A stretch of 64,000 bases of DNA from Arenivirga flava (GTDB lineage: Bacteria; Actinomycetota; Actinomycetes; Actinomycetales; Microbacteriaceae): NCBI RefSeq assembly GCF_030161575.1, contig NZ_BSUL01000001.1:1426001-1490000 (forward strand), given 5' to 3'. The notes beneath the pieces were generated by a model. The model was not told the origin of the DNA. It did not search any database and was given only the letters and a program-made list of their open reading frames with translations. How positions within the stretch are numbered: position 1 is the first letter of the stretch; every line of letters begins with the position of its first letter. Of this stretch, positions 10,452 through 19,129 are shown in pieces. The position numbers and the translations under genes were made by a program.

Positions 10452-11432
10452 ATGGACTTCCTCTTCGTCATCAACCAGGCCCTCGGCGTCGCGCTCAGCC
10501 CGACCACGGCGGCGTACGCGCTCGCGGCGATCGGCATCGGTGTGCACTTCGGCTACGCCGGACTGCTCAACTTCGGTCAAGCGGGCTTCATGGCCATCGG
10601 CGCCTACGCCTTCGGCATCACCACGCTCTCGCTCGACTTCCCGTTCCCGCTCGCGTTCCTGTCGGCGATCGTCGCCAGCGTCGTGTTCGCGCTCATCCTC
10701 GGCATCCCGACGCTGCGGCTCCGCGCGGACTACCTCGCCATCGTCACCATCGCGGCGGCCGAGATCGTGCGCTACATCGTCTCCACGACCGGTCTGTCGA
10801 GCGTCACCGGCGGCGCGAGCGGCCTGAGCGCCTTCGCGCGCAGCTTCCAGTCGTTCAACCCGCTGCCGGGCGGCAGCTACGGCTTCGGCCCGTGGACGTA
10901 CTCCCGCGCCGAGTTCTGGGTGTTCCTCTGGGGCTGGGGCCTCGTCGCCATCGCGACGGTCATCGTGTGGCTGCTGATGCGGTCGCCCTGGGGCCGCGTC
11001 GTCAAGGGCATCCGCGAGGACGAGGATGCGGTGCGCAGCCTCGGCAAGAACGTGTACGCCTACAAGATGCAGGCCCTCGTGCTCGGCGGCGTCTTCGGCT
11101 CGCTCGCCGGTGTGATCTTCATCCTGCCCCGGGCCATCCAGCCGACGAACTACGCGACGACGCTCACGTTCTTCACGTGGACGATCCTGCTGCTCGGCGG
11201 CGCCGCGACGGTCTTCGGCCCCATCATCGGCTCGATGATCTTCTGGGTGCTGCTGGTGCTCACGGAGGGCGTCATCGGCGGCCTGGTGCGCGCCGACGTC
11301 ATCACCTTCCTCGACACGACCCAGGCGGGCCAGATCCGCTTCGTGCTGCTCGGCCTCGCGTTGATCCTGCTGGTCGTGTTCAGACCGCAAGGCATCTTCG
11401 GCAACAAGAAGGAGCTGTCGTTCAATGTCTGA
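10452..11432 (+). CDS. livM: branched-chain amino acid-type ABC transporter permease (LivM)
   Basis: Second permease subunit of the importer, 326 residues with about eight to ten membrane segments. LivM signatures are visible: IGIGVHFGYAGLLNFGQAGFM near the N-terminus, TLRLRADYLAIVTIAAAEI, VKGIREDEDAVRSLGKNVY and the C-terminal FRPQGIFGNKKE. ATG 10452 follows livH after 8 bases with GAGCGA upstream. The open frame continues far to the left, but that part is a shadow of livH. The livG start lies inside its last codons (8-base overlap), so the subunits are translationally coupled. Confidence 0.93.
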   Translation: MDFLFVINQALGVALSPTTAAYALAAIGIGVHFGYAGLLNFGQAGFMAIGAYAFGITTLSLDFPFPLAFLSAIVASVVFALILGIPTLRLRADYLAIVTIAAAEIVRYIVSTTGLSSVTGGASGLSAFARSFQSFNPLPGGSYGFGPWTYSRAEFWVFLWGWGLVAIATVIVWLLMRSPWGRVVKGIREDEDAVRSLGKNVYAYKMQALVLGGVFGSLAGVIFILPRAIQPTNYATTLTFFTWTILLLGGAATVFGPIIGSMIFWVLLVLTEGVIGGLVRADVITFLDTTQAGQIRFVLLGLALILLVVFRPQGIFGNKKELSFNV

Positions 11433-12339
11433 GACCACCCTCACGCATCCGCTCGTCGACGGCCCCGTCGGCCCCGGCTGCAAGAAGGTCGACCCGATCG
11501 TCGTCGCCGACGGCGTCGTGCGCCGCTTCGGCGGCAACACGGCGGTGAGCGTCGACCACGTCGAGATACCGCGCGGTCGCATCACGGCGCTGATCGGCCC
11601 GAACGGCGCCGGCAAGACCACCTTCTTCAACCTGCTGACGGGCTTCGACAAGCCCAACGAGGGCGACTGGAGCTTCAACGGCCAGAAGCTCGGCAACGTG
11701 CCGGCCTTCAAGGTCGCCCGCCGCGGCATGGTGCGCACCTTCCAGCTCACCAAGTCGCTCGGGCGGCTGACGGTGCTGCAGAACATGCTGCTGGGCGCCA
11801 CGAAGCAGCCCGGCGAGAACCTCTTCGCGGCGCTGCTCAAGCCGCTCTGGCGCTCGCGCGAGGAGGAGATCACGGTGCGCGCGGACGATCTGCTGCGGCG
11901 CTTCAAGCTCGACGCCAAGCGCGAGGACTACGCGGCCTCGCTCTCCGGTGGCCAGCGCAAGCTACTCGAGATGGCGCGCGCGCTCATGAGCGAGCCCGAG
12001 CTGGTCATGCTCGACGAGCCGATGGCCGGCGTCAACCCGGCGCTGACGCAGTCGCTCCTCGGGCACATCAAGGAGCTCAAGAACGACGGCACCTCGGTGC
12101 TCTTCGTGGAGCACGACATGCACATGGTGCGGCACATCTCCGACTGGGTGATCGTGATGGCGGAGGGCAAGGTCGTCGCGGAGGGTCCGCCGGAGACCGT
12201 CATGGACGACCCCGCCGTGATCGACGCCTACCTCGGCGCCCACCACGACACCGACCTCGGCGACATGATCGAGCAGAAGAGCGTCACCGAGCGCGCGCGC
12301 CGCGTCGAAGCCAAGGAAGCGAGCCTCGCCGATGACTGA
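11425..12339 (+). CDS. livG: LIV-type ABC transporter ATP-binding protein (LivG)
   Basis: Cytosolic ATPase subunit of 304 residues. Walker A is GPNGAGKTT, the Q-loop region is VRTFQLTKSLG, the ABC signature is LSGGQRKLLEMARAL, and Walker B is LVMLDEPMAGVNP, followed by the H-loop in VEHDM. The C-terminus carries about 40 extra charged residues (DLGDMIEQKSVTERARRVEAK) beyond the usual LivG end. It overlaps livM by 8 bases and livF by 8 bases. The paired LivG/LivF arrangement fits a heterodimeric importer; the substrate may be a branched-chain amino acid, amide or urea and cannot be fixed from sequence alone. Confidence 0.94.
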   Translation: MSETTLTHPLVDGPVGPGCKKVDPIVVADGVVRRFGGNTAVSVDHVEIPRGRITALIGPNGAGKTTFFNLLTGFDKPNEGDWSFNGQKLGNVPAFKVARRGMVRTFQLTKSLGRLTVLQNMLLGATKQPGENLFAALLKPLWRSREEEITVRADDLLRRFKLDAKREDYAASLSGGQRKLLEMARALMSEPELVMLDEPMAGVNPALTQSLLGHIKELKNDGTSVLFVEHDMHMVRHISDWVIVMAEGKVVAEGPPETVMDDPAVIDAYLGAHHDTDLGDMIEQKSVTERARRVEAKEASLADD

Positions 12340-13120
12340 GTCCACCGCCGCGCCCACCAAGGTGGTGCTGCGCACCGACGAGCTCGTGGCGGGTTACCTG
12401 CCCGGCGTGAACATCCTGAACGGCGCGTCGATCGATGTGCACGAGGGCGAGCTCATCGGCATCATCGGCCCGAACGGCGCCGGCAAGTCGACCCTGCTGA
12501 AGGCGATCTTCGGCCAGGTGGGCATCCGCGGGGGTGGCGTCTACCTGCAGGGCGAGGAGATCACCTCGCTGAAGGCCGACAAGCTCGTCACCAAGGGTGT
12601 CGGCATGGTGCCGCAGAACAACAACGTGTTCCCGACGCTCACCATCCAGGAGAACCTCGAGATGGGGCTCTTCCAGCGGCCGAAGGCCTTCGAGGAGCGC
12701 TTCGACTTCGTCGTGCAGCTGTTCCCCGAGCTCGCCAAGCGCCGCGCGCAGCGCGCCGGCTCGCTCTCGGGCGGCGAGCGCCAGATGGTGGCGATGAGCC
12801 GCGCGCTGATGATGGACCCGTCGGTGCTGCTGCTCGACGAGCCGAGCGCCGGCCTCTCCCCCGTGCGCCAGGACGAGACCTTCCTGCGGATCGCCCAGAT
12901 CAATCGCGCGGGCGTCTCCGTGCTGATGGTGGAGCAGAACGCGCGCCGCTGCCTGCAGATCTGCGACCGCGGCTACGTGCTCGACCAGGGCCGTGACGCC
13001 TACACGGGCACCGGTCGGGAGCTGCTCGACGACCCCAAGGTCACCGAGTTGTACCTCGGCACGCTGGCGAAGGACGTCGACGCGGAGCGCGCGGCGGCGA
13101 AGCGTCCCGAGCTCGACTGA
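12332..13120 (+). CDS. livF: LIV-type ABC transporter ATP-binding protein (LivF)
   Basis: Second ATPase subunit, 262 residues. It has Walker A GPNGAGKST, the signature LSGGERQMVAMSRAL and Walker B VLLLDEPSAGLSP. The C-terminus ends ELYLGTLAKDVDAERAAAKR, slightly longer than the classical LivF end at YLG. The ATG overlaps livG by 8 bases and the gene ends the operon at a strong hairpin. The substrate-binding proteins likely to feed this transporter are the two lipoproteins encoded convergently 0.9 kb further on. Confidence 0.94.
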   Translation: MTESTAAPTKVVLRTDELVAGYLPGVNILNGASIDVHEGELIGIIGPNGAGKSTLLKAIFGQVGIRGGGVYLQGEEITSLKADKLVTKGVGMVPQNNNVFPTLTIQENLEMGLFQRPKAFEERFDFVVQLFPELAKRRAQRAGSLSGGERQMVAMSRALMMDPSVLLLDEPSAGLSPVRQDETFLRIAQINRAGVSVLMVEQNARRCLQICDRGYVLDQGRDAYTGTGRELLDDPKVTELYLGTLAKDVDAERAAAKRPELD

Positions 13121-13134
13121 CGACGTCCGCAGCC

Positions 13135-13167
13135 GGAGGGCCGTCCCGCAGCGCGGGGCGGCCCTCC
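13135..13167. terminator. terminator of livHMGF
   Basis: A 15 bp stem with one G.T wobble (13135-13149 with 13153-13167) begins 15 bases past the livF stop. Confidence 0.75.
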
Positions 13168-13928
13168 GTCGTCCTGCAGCGCGTGGCAGCCCTCCGTCGT
13201 CCCGGGCGGATGCACGACAGTCCGCTCCGGGCGAGCTGCCCGTCGGGCTCAGCGACCCGATGCTCCGCGCAAGCCCGCCCGGCGTCATCTCGTTCGATTC
13301 GGAGGAGATCCGGCGCCGCCGACCGGGCGCGACCCCGTGGACGCGAGGATCGCACAGGCCAGCGCATCCGCACGGCATGGAAACTCCTCCGTTCCGCACA
13401 CCGCTGACCGGTCGAACACCCCGCAGCGGGACGGCTCCCGCGCATCGGCGGCAGTTGCCGGGGGGGGGTGGGGTGTCGGCAGGATGCGGCGGTAGCGCTG
13501 CGGCAGCGGCGGGGCGGAGGCGGGGCAGCGGGGCGGCACGGCAGCGAGGCGGCACGGCAGCACGGCAGCGGGGCGGCACGGCAGCGGAACGGCACGGCGG
13601 CACGGCGGCGGGGCGGACGACGGACACGCGCTGCAACGGAGCGAGGATTGGCACCTCGCGTCGGGTCCGCTTCGCTGGGCACTCCGGCCTCGTCACCGGT
13701 CCCGTTCGAAACGGAGGAGGTCACGTGGCAGCGATCCTGCGACAGCCCGCGGTTGCAGGCCTCCTGCGCCTGAACGCATCGTCAGCGTTCGGCATCTCCT
13801 CCGTTTCGTACAGCGCGCGAGCTGGCCGACGGGTCTGGGGAGGGGGTGGCAGACCGCCCGATGCGGGGCGCGGAGCGCAGGAACGAGGTGCACCCGGGCC
13901 ACGCGTGAGCCGTCACGGCACGGCGAAC
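13168..13928. other. 760 bp non-coding spacer between convergent livF and the substrate-binding gene
   Basis: No gene is supported. Contents: a motif GTTCGAnnCGGAGGAGnTC at 13292-13310 and again at 13704-13722; a run of nine G at 13460-13468; GGCACGGCAGC-type low-complexity repeats at about 13520-13616; and a 12 bp inverted repeat, CGAAACGGAGGA (13707-13718) with TCCTCCGTTTCG (13797-13808). The spacer is long for a place where two operons converge. Confidence 0.5.
13520..13616. repeat. irregular GGCACGGCAGC-type tandem repeats
   Basis: Units of 8-17 bp built from GCGGCACGGCA recur back to back. They are purine/C-rich on the plus strand and have no fixed period. Confidence 0.6.
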
Positions 13929-13954
13929 GGGGCCCCGCCCGAAGGCGGGACCCC
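13929..13954. terminator. terminator of the first substrate-binding gene
   Basis: An 11 bp stem with one mismatch and a TTCG tetraloop (minus-strand reading) lies 24 bases past the stop at 13978. Confidence 0.7.
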
Positions 13955-13977
13955 GTCCCGGTACCGCTGATCGCTGC

Positions 13978-15273
13978 TTAGAGCGAGCCCTCGACCGTGG
14001 TCTCGAGCGTGTAGGTGTTGTCGGCGCCGTAGCGGTAGATGCCGACCATCGCGCGCGTCGGGTCGCCGTTCTCGTCGAACTCGATCGGGCCGGAGGCGCC
14101 GTCGTAGTCGATGTCCGTGCCGGCCTCGAGCAGCGCGGCGCACTCGGCGAAGGTGGCGCACTTGGTGCCGCCCTCGGAGACCGACTGCAGGTTGTCGCGG
14201 ATGGTGACCGAGGCGTCGTCGCCGCCCTGCATGGCCGCGAGGGCCGACAGGATGACGGCGTCGTAGGACTCCGCCGCGTAGCTGAAGTCCTGCAGCTCGG
14301 GGTCGACGGCCAGGAGGCGGTCGCGGAAGTCGCCCGCGGCGGGGTTGCCCGGCAGGGTGCCGGACATGCCCTCGGCCTGCACGTCGATGTCCGTGCCGAA
14401 GTTCGACAGGTTGCCGTCCACCAGGTAGACGCTCGACGGGTCGATGCCCTCGTTGTTGAGCAGGATCGGCAGCATGGTCAGCGACTCCTGGAAGCCGATG
14501 ATGGCGATCGAGTCGACGCCGGCGGAGAGCACCTCGTCGATCTGCGACTGGAACGAGGTCTCGTTGAGGTTGTAGGCGACCTGCGCTGCGACGGTGCCGC
14601 CCGCGGCCTCGAAGGGCTCGCTCGTGTACTTCGCGAGGCCCTCGCCGTAGGCGTCGTTGACGTAGATGATGCCCAGCGTGGTGCCGCCGCTGGCCAGGAT
14701 GTGGTTGGCGAGCGCGTCGCCCTGGATCACGTCGGAGGGCGCGGTGCGCCAGTAGAAGTCGCCGTCCTCGTAGGTCGTGAAGTCGGGCGAGGTGTTCGCC
14801 GGCGAGATCTGCACGACGCCGGCCGCGATGAGCTGGTCGATGAACTGGAACGAGACGCCGGAGGACGCGGCGCCGACCACCACGTCGGTGTCGAGGTCGA
14901 TCAGCTCGGAGGCCGAGTTCGTCGCGATGTCGGTCTCGCCGTCGCCGGAGTCGCGGTGCTCGACCGAGACCTCGAACGGCGCCTCGGTCAGCGTGGCGAA
15001 GTACTCGTTGATCTCCTGCTCGGCGAGGTCGACGCCGGCGAACTCGGGCGGGCCGAGGAAGGCGAGGCTTCCGGTGATGGGGAGGACCGTGCCGACGCGC
15101 AGCATGCCGTCGGCGGTGGTGCCGTCGCCGGGGACGACCGGTTCCTTGGACTCCTCCGGAGCGGGCGCGTCGCCGGAGGAGGCGCAACCGCTGAGGACGA
15201 GGGCGCCGGCCGCGAGGAACGCGGCTCCGGTGACGATCGCCTTGCGGGAGCGGGCGTGGATGGAGATGCTCAT
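13978..15273 (-). CDS. ABC transporter substrate-binding lipoprotein, LivJ-like (paralogue 1)
   Basis: Extracytoplasmic binding protein of 431 residues anchored by lipid. The signal peptide ends in the lipobox VLSGC, with Cys at about residue 30. The rest is a type I periplasmic-binding fold of the Leu/Ile/Val family (VGTVLPITGSLAFLGPPEFAGVDLA, VVVGAASSGVS, IYVNDAYGEGLAKY, AAESYDAVILSALAA). A pair of cysteines near residues 359 and 365 (KCATFAEC) is probably a disulfide. It lies tail-to-tail with livHMGF, so it most likely supplies that importer. Ligand unknown. A GAGCAC sequence about 5 bases before the ATG is a modest ribosome-binding site. Confidence 0.9.
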   Translation of the reverse strand: MSISIHARSRKAIVTGAAFLAAGALVLSGCASSGDAPAPEESKEPVVPGDGTTADGMLRVGTVLPITGSLAFLGPPEFAGVDLAEQEINEYFATLTEAPFEVSVEHRDSGDGETDIATNSASELIDLDTDVVVGAASSGVSFQFIDQLIAAGVVQISPANTSPDFTTYEDGDFYWRTAPSDVIQGDALANHILASGGTTLGIIYVNDAYGEGLAKYTSEPFEAAGGTVAAQVAYNLNETSFQSQIDEVLSAGVDSIAIIGFQESLTMLPILLNNEGIDPSSVYLVDGNLSNFGTDIDVQAEGMSGTLPGNPAAGDFRDRLLAVDPELQDFSYAAESYDAVILSALAAMQGGDDASVTIRDNLQSVSEGGTKCATFAECAALLEAGTDIDYDGASGPIEFDENGDPTRAMVGIYRYGADNTYTLETTVEGSL

Positions 15274-15396
15274 CGTGCTCCTAGATTCTTCGGGAGGGCG
15301 GCGGCTCTGCCGGCCCCCGCTGCTGAGTTGAACCTAGGGGGCGAAAGGACCCGTCACAATACGCCGTCGTTACGCCCGTGTAACGCGGATCGATCG

Positions 15397-16668
15397 TTAT
15401 CGCGCTGAGACCTTCCCGGAGACGAACTGTCCGCTGCGCTGAGGAGCGCCGGAGGCGTCGTAGACGTGCAGCCCGAACGTGCCGCGCTGCGACTCGCCCG
15501 CGGCATCGAGGTCGAGCGGTCCGGAGAAACCGTCGTAGTCGATGTCCCGCCCGTCAGCCAGCGCCTCGAGGCAGGCGTCGGCGGAGTCGCACTCCGCGCC
15601 GCCGGAGGAGGCCTCCGCGAGCCGCGTCGCGATCGACGCACCGCCGTCGTCACCGGCCATCGCCGCAGCGAGCGCGGCGAGCAGGACCGCATCGTACGTC
15701 TCGGCAGCGAACGCGGTGCCGAGCACGGCGGGGTCGACCTCGCGCAACCGCTGCACGAACGATTCGCCGGGCTGCGCCCCGATGCCCAGTCCGTGGGCGC
15801 CCTCGAGGGCGCCGGGCTCGACGAGCGGGCCGTAGTCGGCGAGGTTGCCCGCGGTGAACCACAGCTGCTCCGCGTCGACCCCGTGCGCGAGCAGCGCCGT
15901 CGCGAGGGCAGCGGTGCGCTCGAGCTGGTCGCCGCCGGTGGCGAGCACGACCGCGGTCGGCTCGCGCCCGGCGAGATCCGCCGCGAGCTCCTCGGTGCCG
16001 TCGTCCAGCGGTTCCGAGGCCACGAGCGCACCGCCGGCCGCCTCGAGGTCGAGCGAGAGCCGCTCGTCGAGCTCTCGGCCGAGCTCGTCGTCCTGCCGCA
16101 CGAGCGCGACGCGCGCGTCGTCGTCCTCGACGAGCAGCCGCTTCGCGAGGGCGGAGCCCTGCAGACCCGCGGACGGGACCGTGCGAGCGAGCAGGCCGTC
16201 GTCGTCGAGCGCGCCCAGGCCGGGCGCGGTCGCCGACGGTGTGATGACGGCGACACCGGCCTCGACGGCGAGGGGCAGCACCCGTTCGACGAGCACGGAG
16301 GAGGCCGGCCCGATCACGACGTCGACGCCGTCCTCGACGAACTCGCCGAAGGCGGTCTCGAGCTGGTCGCCGGCCGCATCGCCGCTGTCGCGGTGGACGA
16401 GCTCGATGGGAGCGCCGCCGACGCCACCGGCCTCGTCGACGTCCCGCGCGGCGAGCTCGGCGGCGGCGACCATCGCGGGTCCGAGCACGGCGGCCTCGCC
16501 GCTGGTCGGCAGCAGGGTGCCGATGGTGAGTACGCCGTCGCCGGTCGGCTCGGGCGCGCTCACCGTCCGATCGGCGGGCTCGGGCACGACCTCGGCGGAG
16601 CAGCCGGCGAGTGCGGCGATGAGCAGCGCCGGCACGGCCGCGCGCAGGATTCGATGCGGACGCGGCAT
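15397..16668 (-). CDS. ABC transporter substrate-binding lipoprotein, LivJ-like (paralogue 2)
   Basis: A second, clearly diverged binding protein of 423 residues. The lipobox LAGCS has its Cys near residue 23. The fold matches paralogue 1 in order: IGTLLPTSGEAAVLGPAMVAAAELA, DVVIGPASSVLVERVLPLA, LVRQDDELGRELDERLS and AAETYDAVLLAALAAA. It also keeps the two-cysteine loop (AECDSADAC) and the DIDYDGFSGP segment near the end. It is much richer in Asp/Glu/Ala. It precedes paralogue 1 on the same strand after 123 bases. The two may give one transporter two specificities; that is inference. Confidence 0.88.
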   Translation of the reverse strand: MPRPHRILRAAVPALLIAALAGCSAEVVPEPADRTVSAPEPTGDGVLTIGTLLPTSGEAAVLGPAMVAAAELAARDVDEAGGVGGAPIELVHRDSGDAAGDQLETAFGEFVEDGVDVVIGPASSVLVERVLPLAVEAGVAVITPSATAPGLGALDDDGLLARTVPSAGLQGSALAKRLLVEDDDARVALVRQDDELGRELDERLSLDLEAAGGALVASEPLDDGTEELAADLAGREPTAVVLATGGDQLERTAALATALLAHGVDAEQLWFTAGNLADYGPLVEPGALEGAHGLGIGAQPGESFVQRLREVDPAVLGTAFAAETYDAVLLAALAAAMAGDDGGASIATRLAEASSGGAECDSADACLEALADGRDIDYDGFSGPLDLDAAGESQRGTFGLHVYDASGAPQRSGQFVSGKVSAR

Positions 16669-16791
16669 GCGCGATGGGTCCTCTCAGCGGGGCGGGATCT
16701 GCGTCACTGTAACGCGCATCCGCTCGTCCGCCCGGCGCGCCGCGGACCCCCAGAACGAGCGTGCGGGCGCGGTGCCGCCGCCGGGGACGAC

Positions 16792-16826
16792 GAAGGGCCC
16801 GCAGGCGGGAAGCCTGCGGGCCCTTC
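16792..16826. terminator. terminator of groES
   Basis: A perfect 15 bp stem (16792-16806 with 16812-16826) with a GGGAA loop lies 15 bases past the groES stop on the minus strand. Confidence 0.8.
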
Positions 16827-16841
16827 GAGCAGACGGATGCG

Positions 16842-17138
16842 TCAGCGCACGACGACCGCGAGCACGTCGCGGGCCGAGAGCACGAGGAAGTCGTCGAGAC
16901 CGACCTTGATCTCGGTGCCGCCGTACTTGGCGTAGAGCACGCGGTCGCCGACGGCGACGTCGAGCGGCACGCGGTTGCCGTTGTCGTCGATGCGGCCGGG
17001 GCCGACGGCCACGACCTCGCCCTCCTGGGGCTTCTCCTTGGCGGTGTCGGGCAGGACCAGGCCCGAGGCCGTGGTCTGCTCGGCGTCGACCTGCTTGATG
17101 ACGATGCGATCTTCGAGCGGCTTGATGGCGACCGACAC
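16842..17138 (-). CDS. groES: co-chaperonin GroES
   Basis: Seven-subunit lid of the GroEL folding chamber. The 98-residue product has the standard layout: [12 protein letters not shown] at the start, the mobile loop around [21 protein letters not shown], and [27 protein letters not shown] at the end. I chose GTG 17138, with AGAGG about 6 bases upstream, because it gives exactly the family length. The longer open frame to 17225 adds non-homologous residues. No groEL follows; a terminator closes the unit, so groES is transcribed alone here. A HrcA-type CIRCE operator overlaps its promoter. Confidence 0.96.
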   Translation of the reverse strand: MSVAIKPLEDRIVIKQVDAEQTTASGLVLPDTAKEKPQEGEVVAVGPGRIDDNGNRVPLDVAVGDRVLYAKYGGTEIKVGLDDFLVLSARDVLAVVVR

Positions 17139-17204
17139 GGTTGACCTCTTCTTTCTAGGGATCAAGAACTGGGTTGGGCGACGTCTCGCGACGACCCCTC
17201 GACC

Positions 17205-17233
17205 ACTGTACGGAAGCGCTGGCACTCACGCAA
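17205..17233 (-). promoter_or_regulatory. groES promoter, -35 TTGCGT / -10 TACAGT
   Basis: On the minus strand the -35 element TTGCGT (17228-17233) and the -10 element TACAGT (17205-17210) are 17 bases apart, the ideal sigma-70-type spacing. The -35 element lies inside the CIRCE spacer. Confidence 0.65.
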
Positions 17234-17245
17234 TGCGAGTGCCAG
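17219..17245. promoter_or_regulatory. CIRCE operator (HrcA binding site)
   Basis: CTGGCACTC, nine bases, then GAGTGCCAG: a perfect inverted repeat of the CIRCE type (family consensus TTAGCACTC-N9-GAGTGCTAA). It overlaps the groES promoter and lies 28 bases before the start of the divergent methyltransferase gene, so HrcA could affect both. Confidence 0.9.
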
Positions 17246-17272
17246 TGGGTGTCGCGATGCGACGATGGTCGG

Positions 17273-18468
17273 ATGGATCGCGACGAACTGCTCGAGGTGC
17301 TCTCGCCGGCCGGACTGCGGCTGCTCGACGCACTGCCGCCCTACGAGTCGCAGACCGACGTGGTGCGGCTCGTCGGCGCGCTGCGCAAGGCCGGCCACGC
17401 GGCGGGAACCGTCGCCGCAGTGCTCAGCCAGGCCAAGCTACGCCGCAAGGCCGCCGCCAAATTCGGCCCCTTCGCCGAGCGGATGCTCTTCACCGAGGCC
17501 GGTCTCGAGCAGGCCACCCGCCTGCGGGTCGCAGCGCTGCACGCCGGTCGCTTCCGCGACGCGGGCGTCGCCTCGGTCGCCGACCTCGGCTGCGGCATCG
17601 GAGCGGATGCGCTCGCGCTCGCGAGCCTGGACCTCGACGTGCACGCCGTCGAGCGCGACGAGGTGACCGCCGCCATCGCGGCCTACAACCTCGCACCGTG
17701 GTCGAACGCGACGGTGACGCAGGGCGACGCGCTCGCGCATCCGCTCTCCCCGGCCAGGGCGTGTACCTCGACCCGGCGCGACGCACGGCGGGCACGCGCA
17801 ACACGGCCCGGGTGGCCGATCCCGCGGACTGGTCGCCGTCCTTGCACGACGCCTTCGCGTTCGGCGCGGAGCGGCCGACCGGCGTCAAGCTGGGCCCCGG
17901 TGTAGACCGGGATCTGCTGCCGGATGGGGCCGAGTGGCAGTGGGTCTCGGTGGACGGCGAGGTGGTCGAGGCCGGCGTCTGGTTCGGACCGCTCGCGCGC
18001 GACGGCGTGCGCCGCTCGGCGCTCGTGCTGCGCGATGGCACCGGCGCCGAGCTGACCGGATCGGCGGACGCCGAGGACGAGCCCGTCGTCGGCCTCGGGC
18101 GCTACCTCTACGAACCTGACGGCGCCGTCATCCGCGCGCGCCTCATCGGCGACCTCGCCCGATCGCTGGGCGCCGGCATGCTGGCCGATCGGATCGCCTA
18201 CCTCAGCGCCGACGAGCTGCGCCCGACCCCCTTCGCGCAGGCGTTCGAGGTGCTGGAAGAGGTGCCGTTCCAGGAGAAGGCCATCGCGAAGGCGCTGAGC
18301 GCTCGCGGCATCGGCCGGCTCGAGATCAAGAAGCGCGGCGCGGACGTCGACCCCGCGAGGCTGCGGGCGTCGCTGAAGCCCAAGGGCCCGGAGGAGGGCA
18401 CCCTCATCGTCACGCGCATCGGGGAGCGGCACCGGGCGCTGCTCGCGCGGCGCGTCGCGACGGAGTAG
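17273..18468 (+). CDS. class I SAM-dependent methyltransferase with THUMP-like C-terminal domain (apparent frameshift)
   Basis: Predicted SAM-dependent methyltransferase; the substrate, possibly RNA, is unknown. An N-terminal helical region (LLEVLSPAGLRLLDALPPY) precedes the SAM motif VADLGCGIGADALALA at about residue 103, then VHAVERDE. Past a frame change the sequence resumes with VYLDPARRT and continues through a THUMP-like domain (AFEVLEEVPFQEKAIAKAL, RIGERHRALLARR). The frames meet at CCCC 17748-17751; one more C restores a protein of about 398 residues. The gene diverges from groES and shares its control region. Homopolymer under-counting is the likelier cause of the break. Confidence 0.85.
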
Positions 18469-18504
18469 CAGCGGCGCTTCGGGGGCACCACCGGCGCACA
18501 CGGC

Positions 18505-18539
18505 GACGGGCGCCGCTCCCGGAGGAGGCGGCGCCCGTC
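18505..18539. terminator. bidirectional terminator
   Basis: A perfect 12 bp stem (18505-18516 with 18528-18539) lies between the convergent methyltransferase and DUF4190 genes. Confidence 0.7.
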
Positions 18540-18555
18540 ATCGGTCTGCTGCGGC

Positions 18556-19029
18556 TCAGTAGTCGTAGGTGAACTCGGGCTGCGTGGCAGCCCAGGAGAA
18601 GAAGACCACGGCGGCGATGATGCCGATGATCGTCAGCGCCGTCAGCACGTAACCGGTGATGAGACCGCCGAGCGCGAGCCCGCGGCCGTTCTCGCCGGTC
18701 TTCTTGATCTGCGAGAGCGCGATGTGGCCGGTGATGATGCCGACGATCGCCGAGATGCCCGTGATGAGGCCGGCGAGCGATGCGATCAGCGAGACGATCG
18801 CGAGCGTGTTCGTCTTCTGACCCTGCTGCTGGTAGCCGTAGGCGGGCGCCGAGGCGTAGGGCTGCTCCGGCTGCGCGTACGGGTTCTCCGGCGGGGCCGC
18901 GTGCTGCTGCGGCTGCTCGGGAGCGGCGTAGGGGTTCTGCGCCTCGCCGGCGGGCGGGCTGTAGGGCGGCGGGGTCGGCGCGGCGTTCTGCTCCGGTCGC
19001 GGCTCGGACGGGTTGTTCGGGTCGGACAT
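18556..19029 (-). CDS. DUF4190 domain membrane protein (paralogue 1)
   Basis: Membrane protein of 157 residues. The first 70 residues are a Pro/Gln/Tyr-rich cytosolic tail (repeats like NPYAAPEQPQ). Two hydrophobic helices follow (TLAIVSLIASLAGLITGISAIVG, GGLITGYVLTALTIIGIIAAV), flanking the conserved GHIALSQIKKTGENGRGLAL loop that marks DUF4190. Function unknown. A close paralogue lies 100 bases upstream on the same strand. Start is ATG 19029 (MSDPNNPSE) with GAGCGAG upstream. The longer frame to the right overlaps the paralogue and is rejected. Confidence 0.88.
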   Translation of the reverse strand: MSDPNNPSEPRPEQNAAPTPPPYSPPAGEAQNPYAAPEQPQQHAAPPENPYAQPEQPYASAPAYGYQQQGQKTNTLAIVSLIASLAGLITGISAIVGIITGHIALSQIKKTGENGRGLALGGLITGYVLTALTIIGIIAAVVFFSWAATQPEFTYDY

Positions 19030-19090
19030 GACTCGCTCCTCGGTTCTGGACTGGGTCAATCGTTCCACTCGTGCGGAAGCGCTGTCAACG

Positions 19091-19125
19091 CGCGCCGGGC
19101 CTGCGCACAGCGGAGGCCCGGCGCG
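19091..19125. terminator. terminator of DUF4190 paralogue 2
   Basis: A perfect 12 bp stem (19091-19102 with 19114-19125) lies just past the stop at 19130 on the minus strand. It suggests the two DUF4190 genes are separate units. Confidence 0.7.
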
Positions 19126-19129
19126 GACA

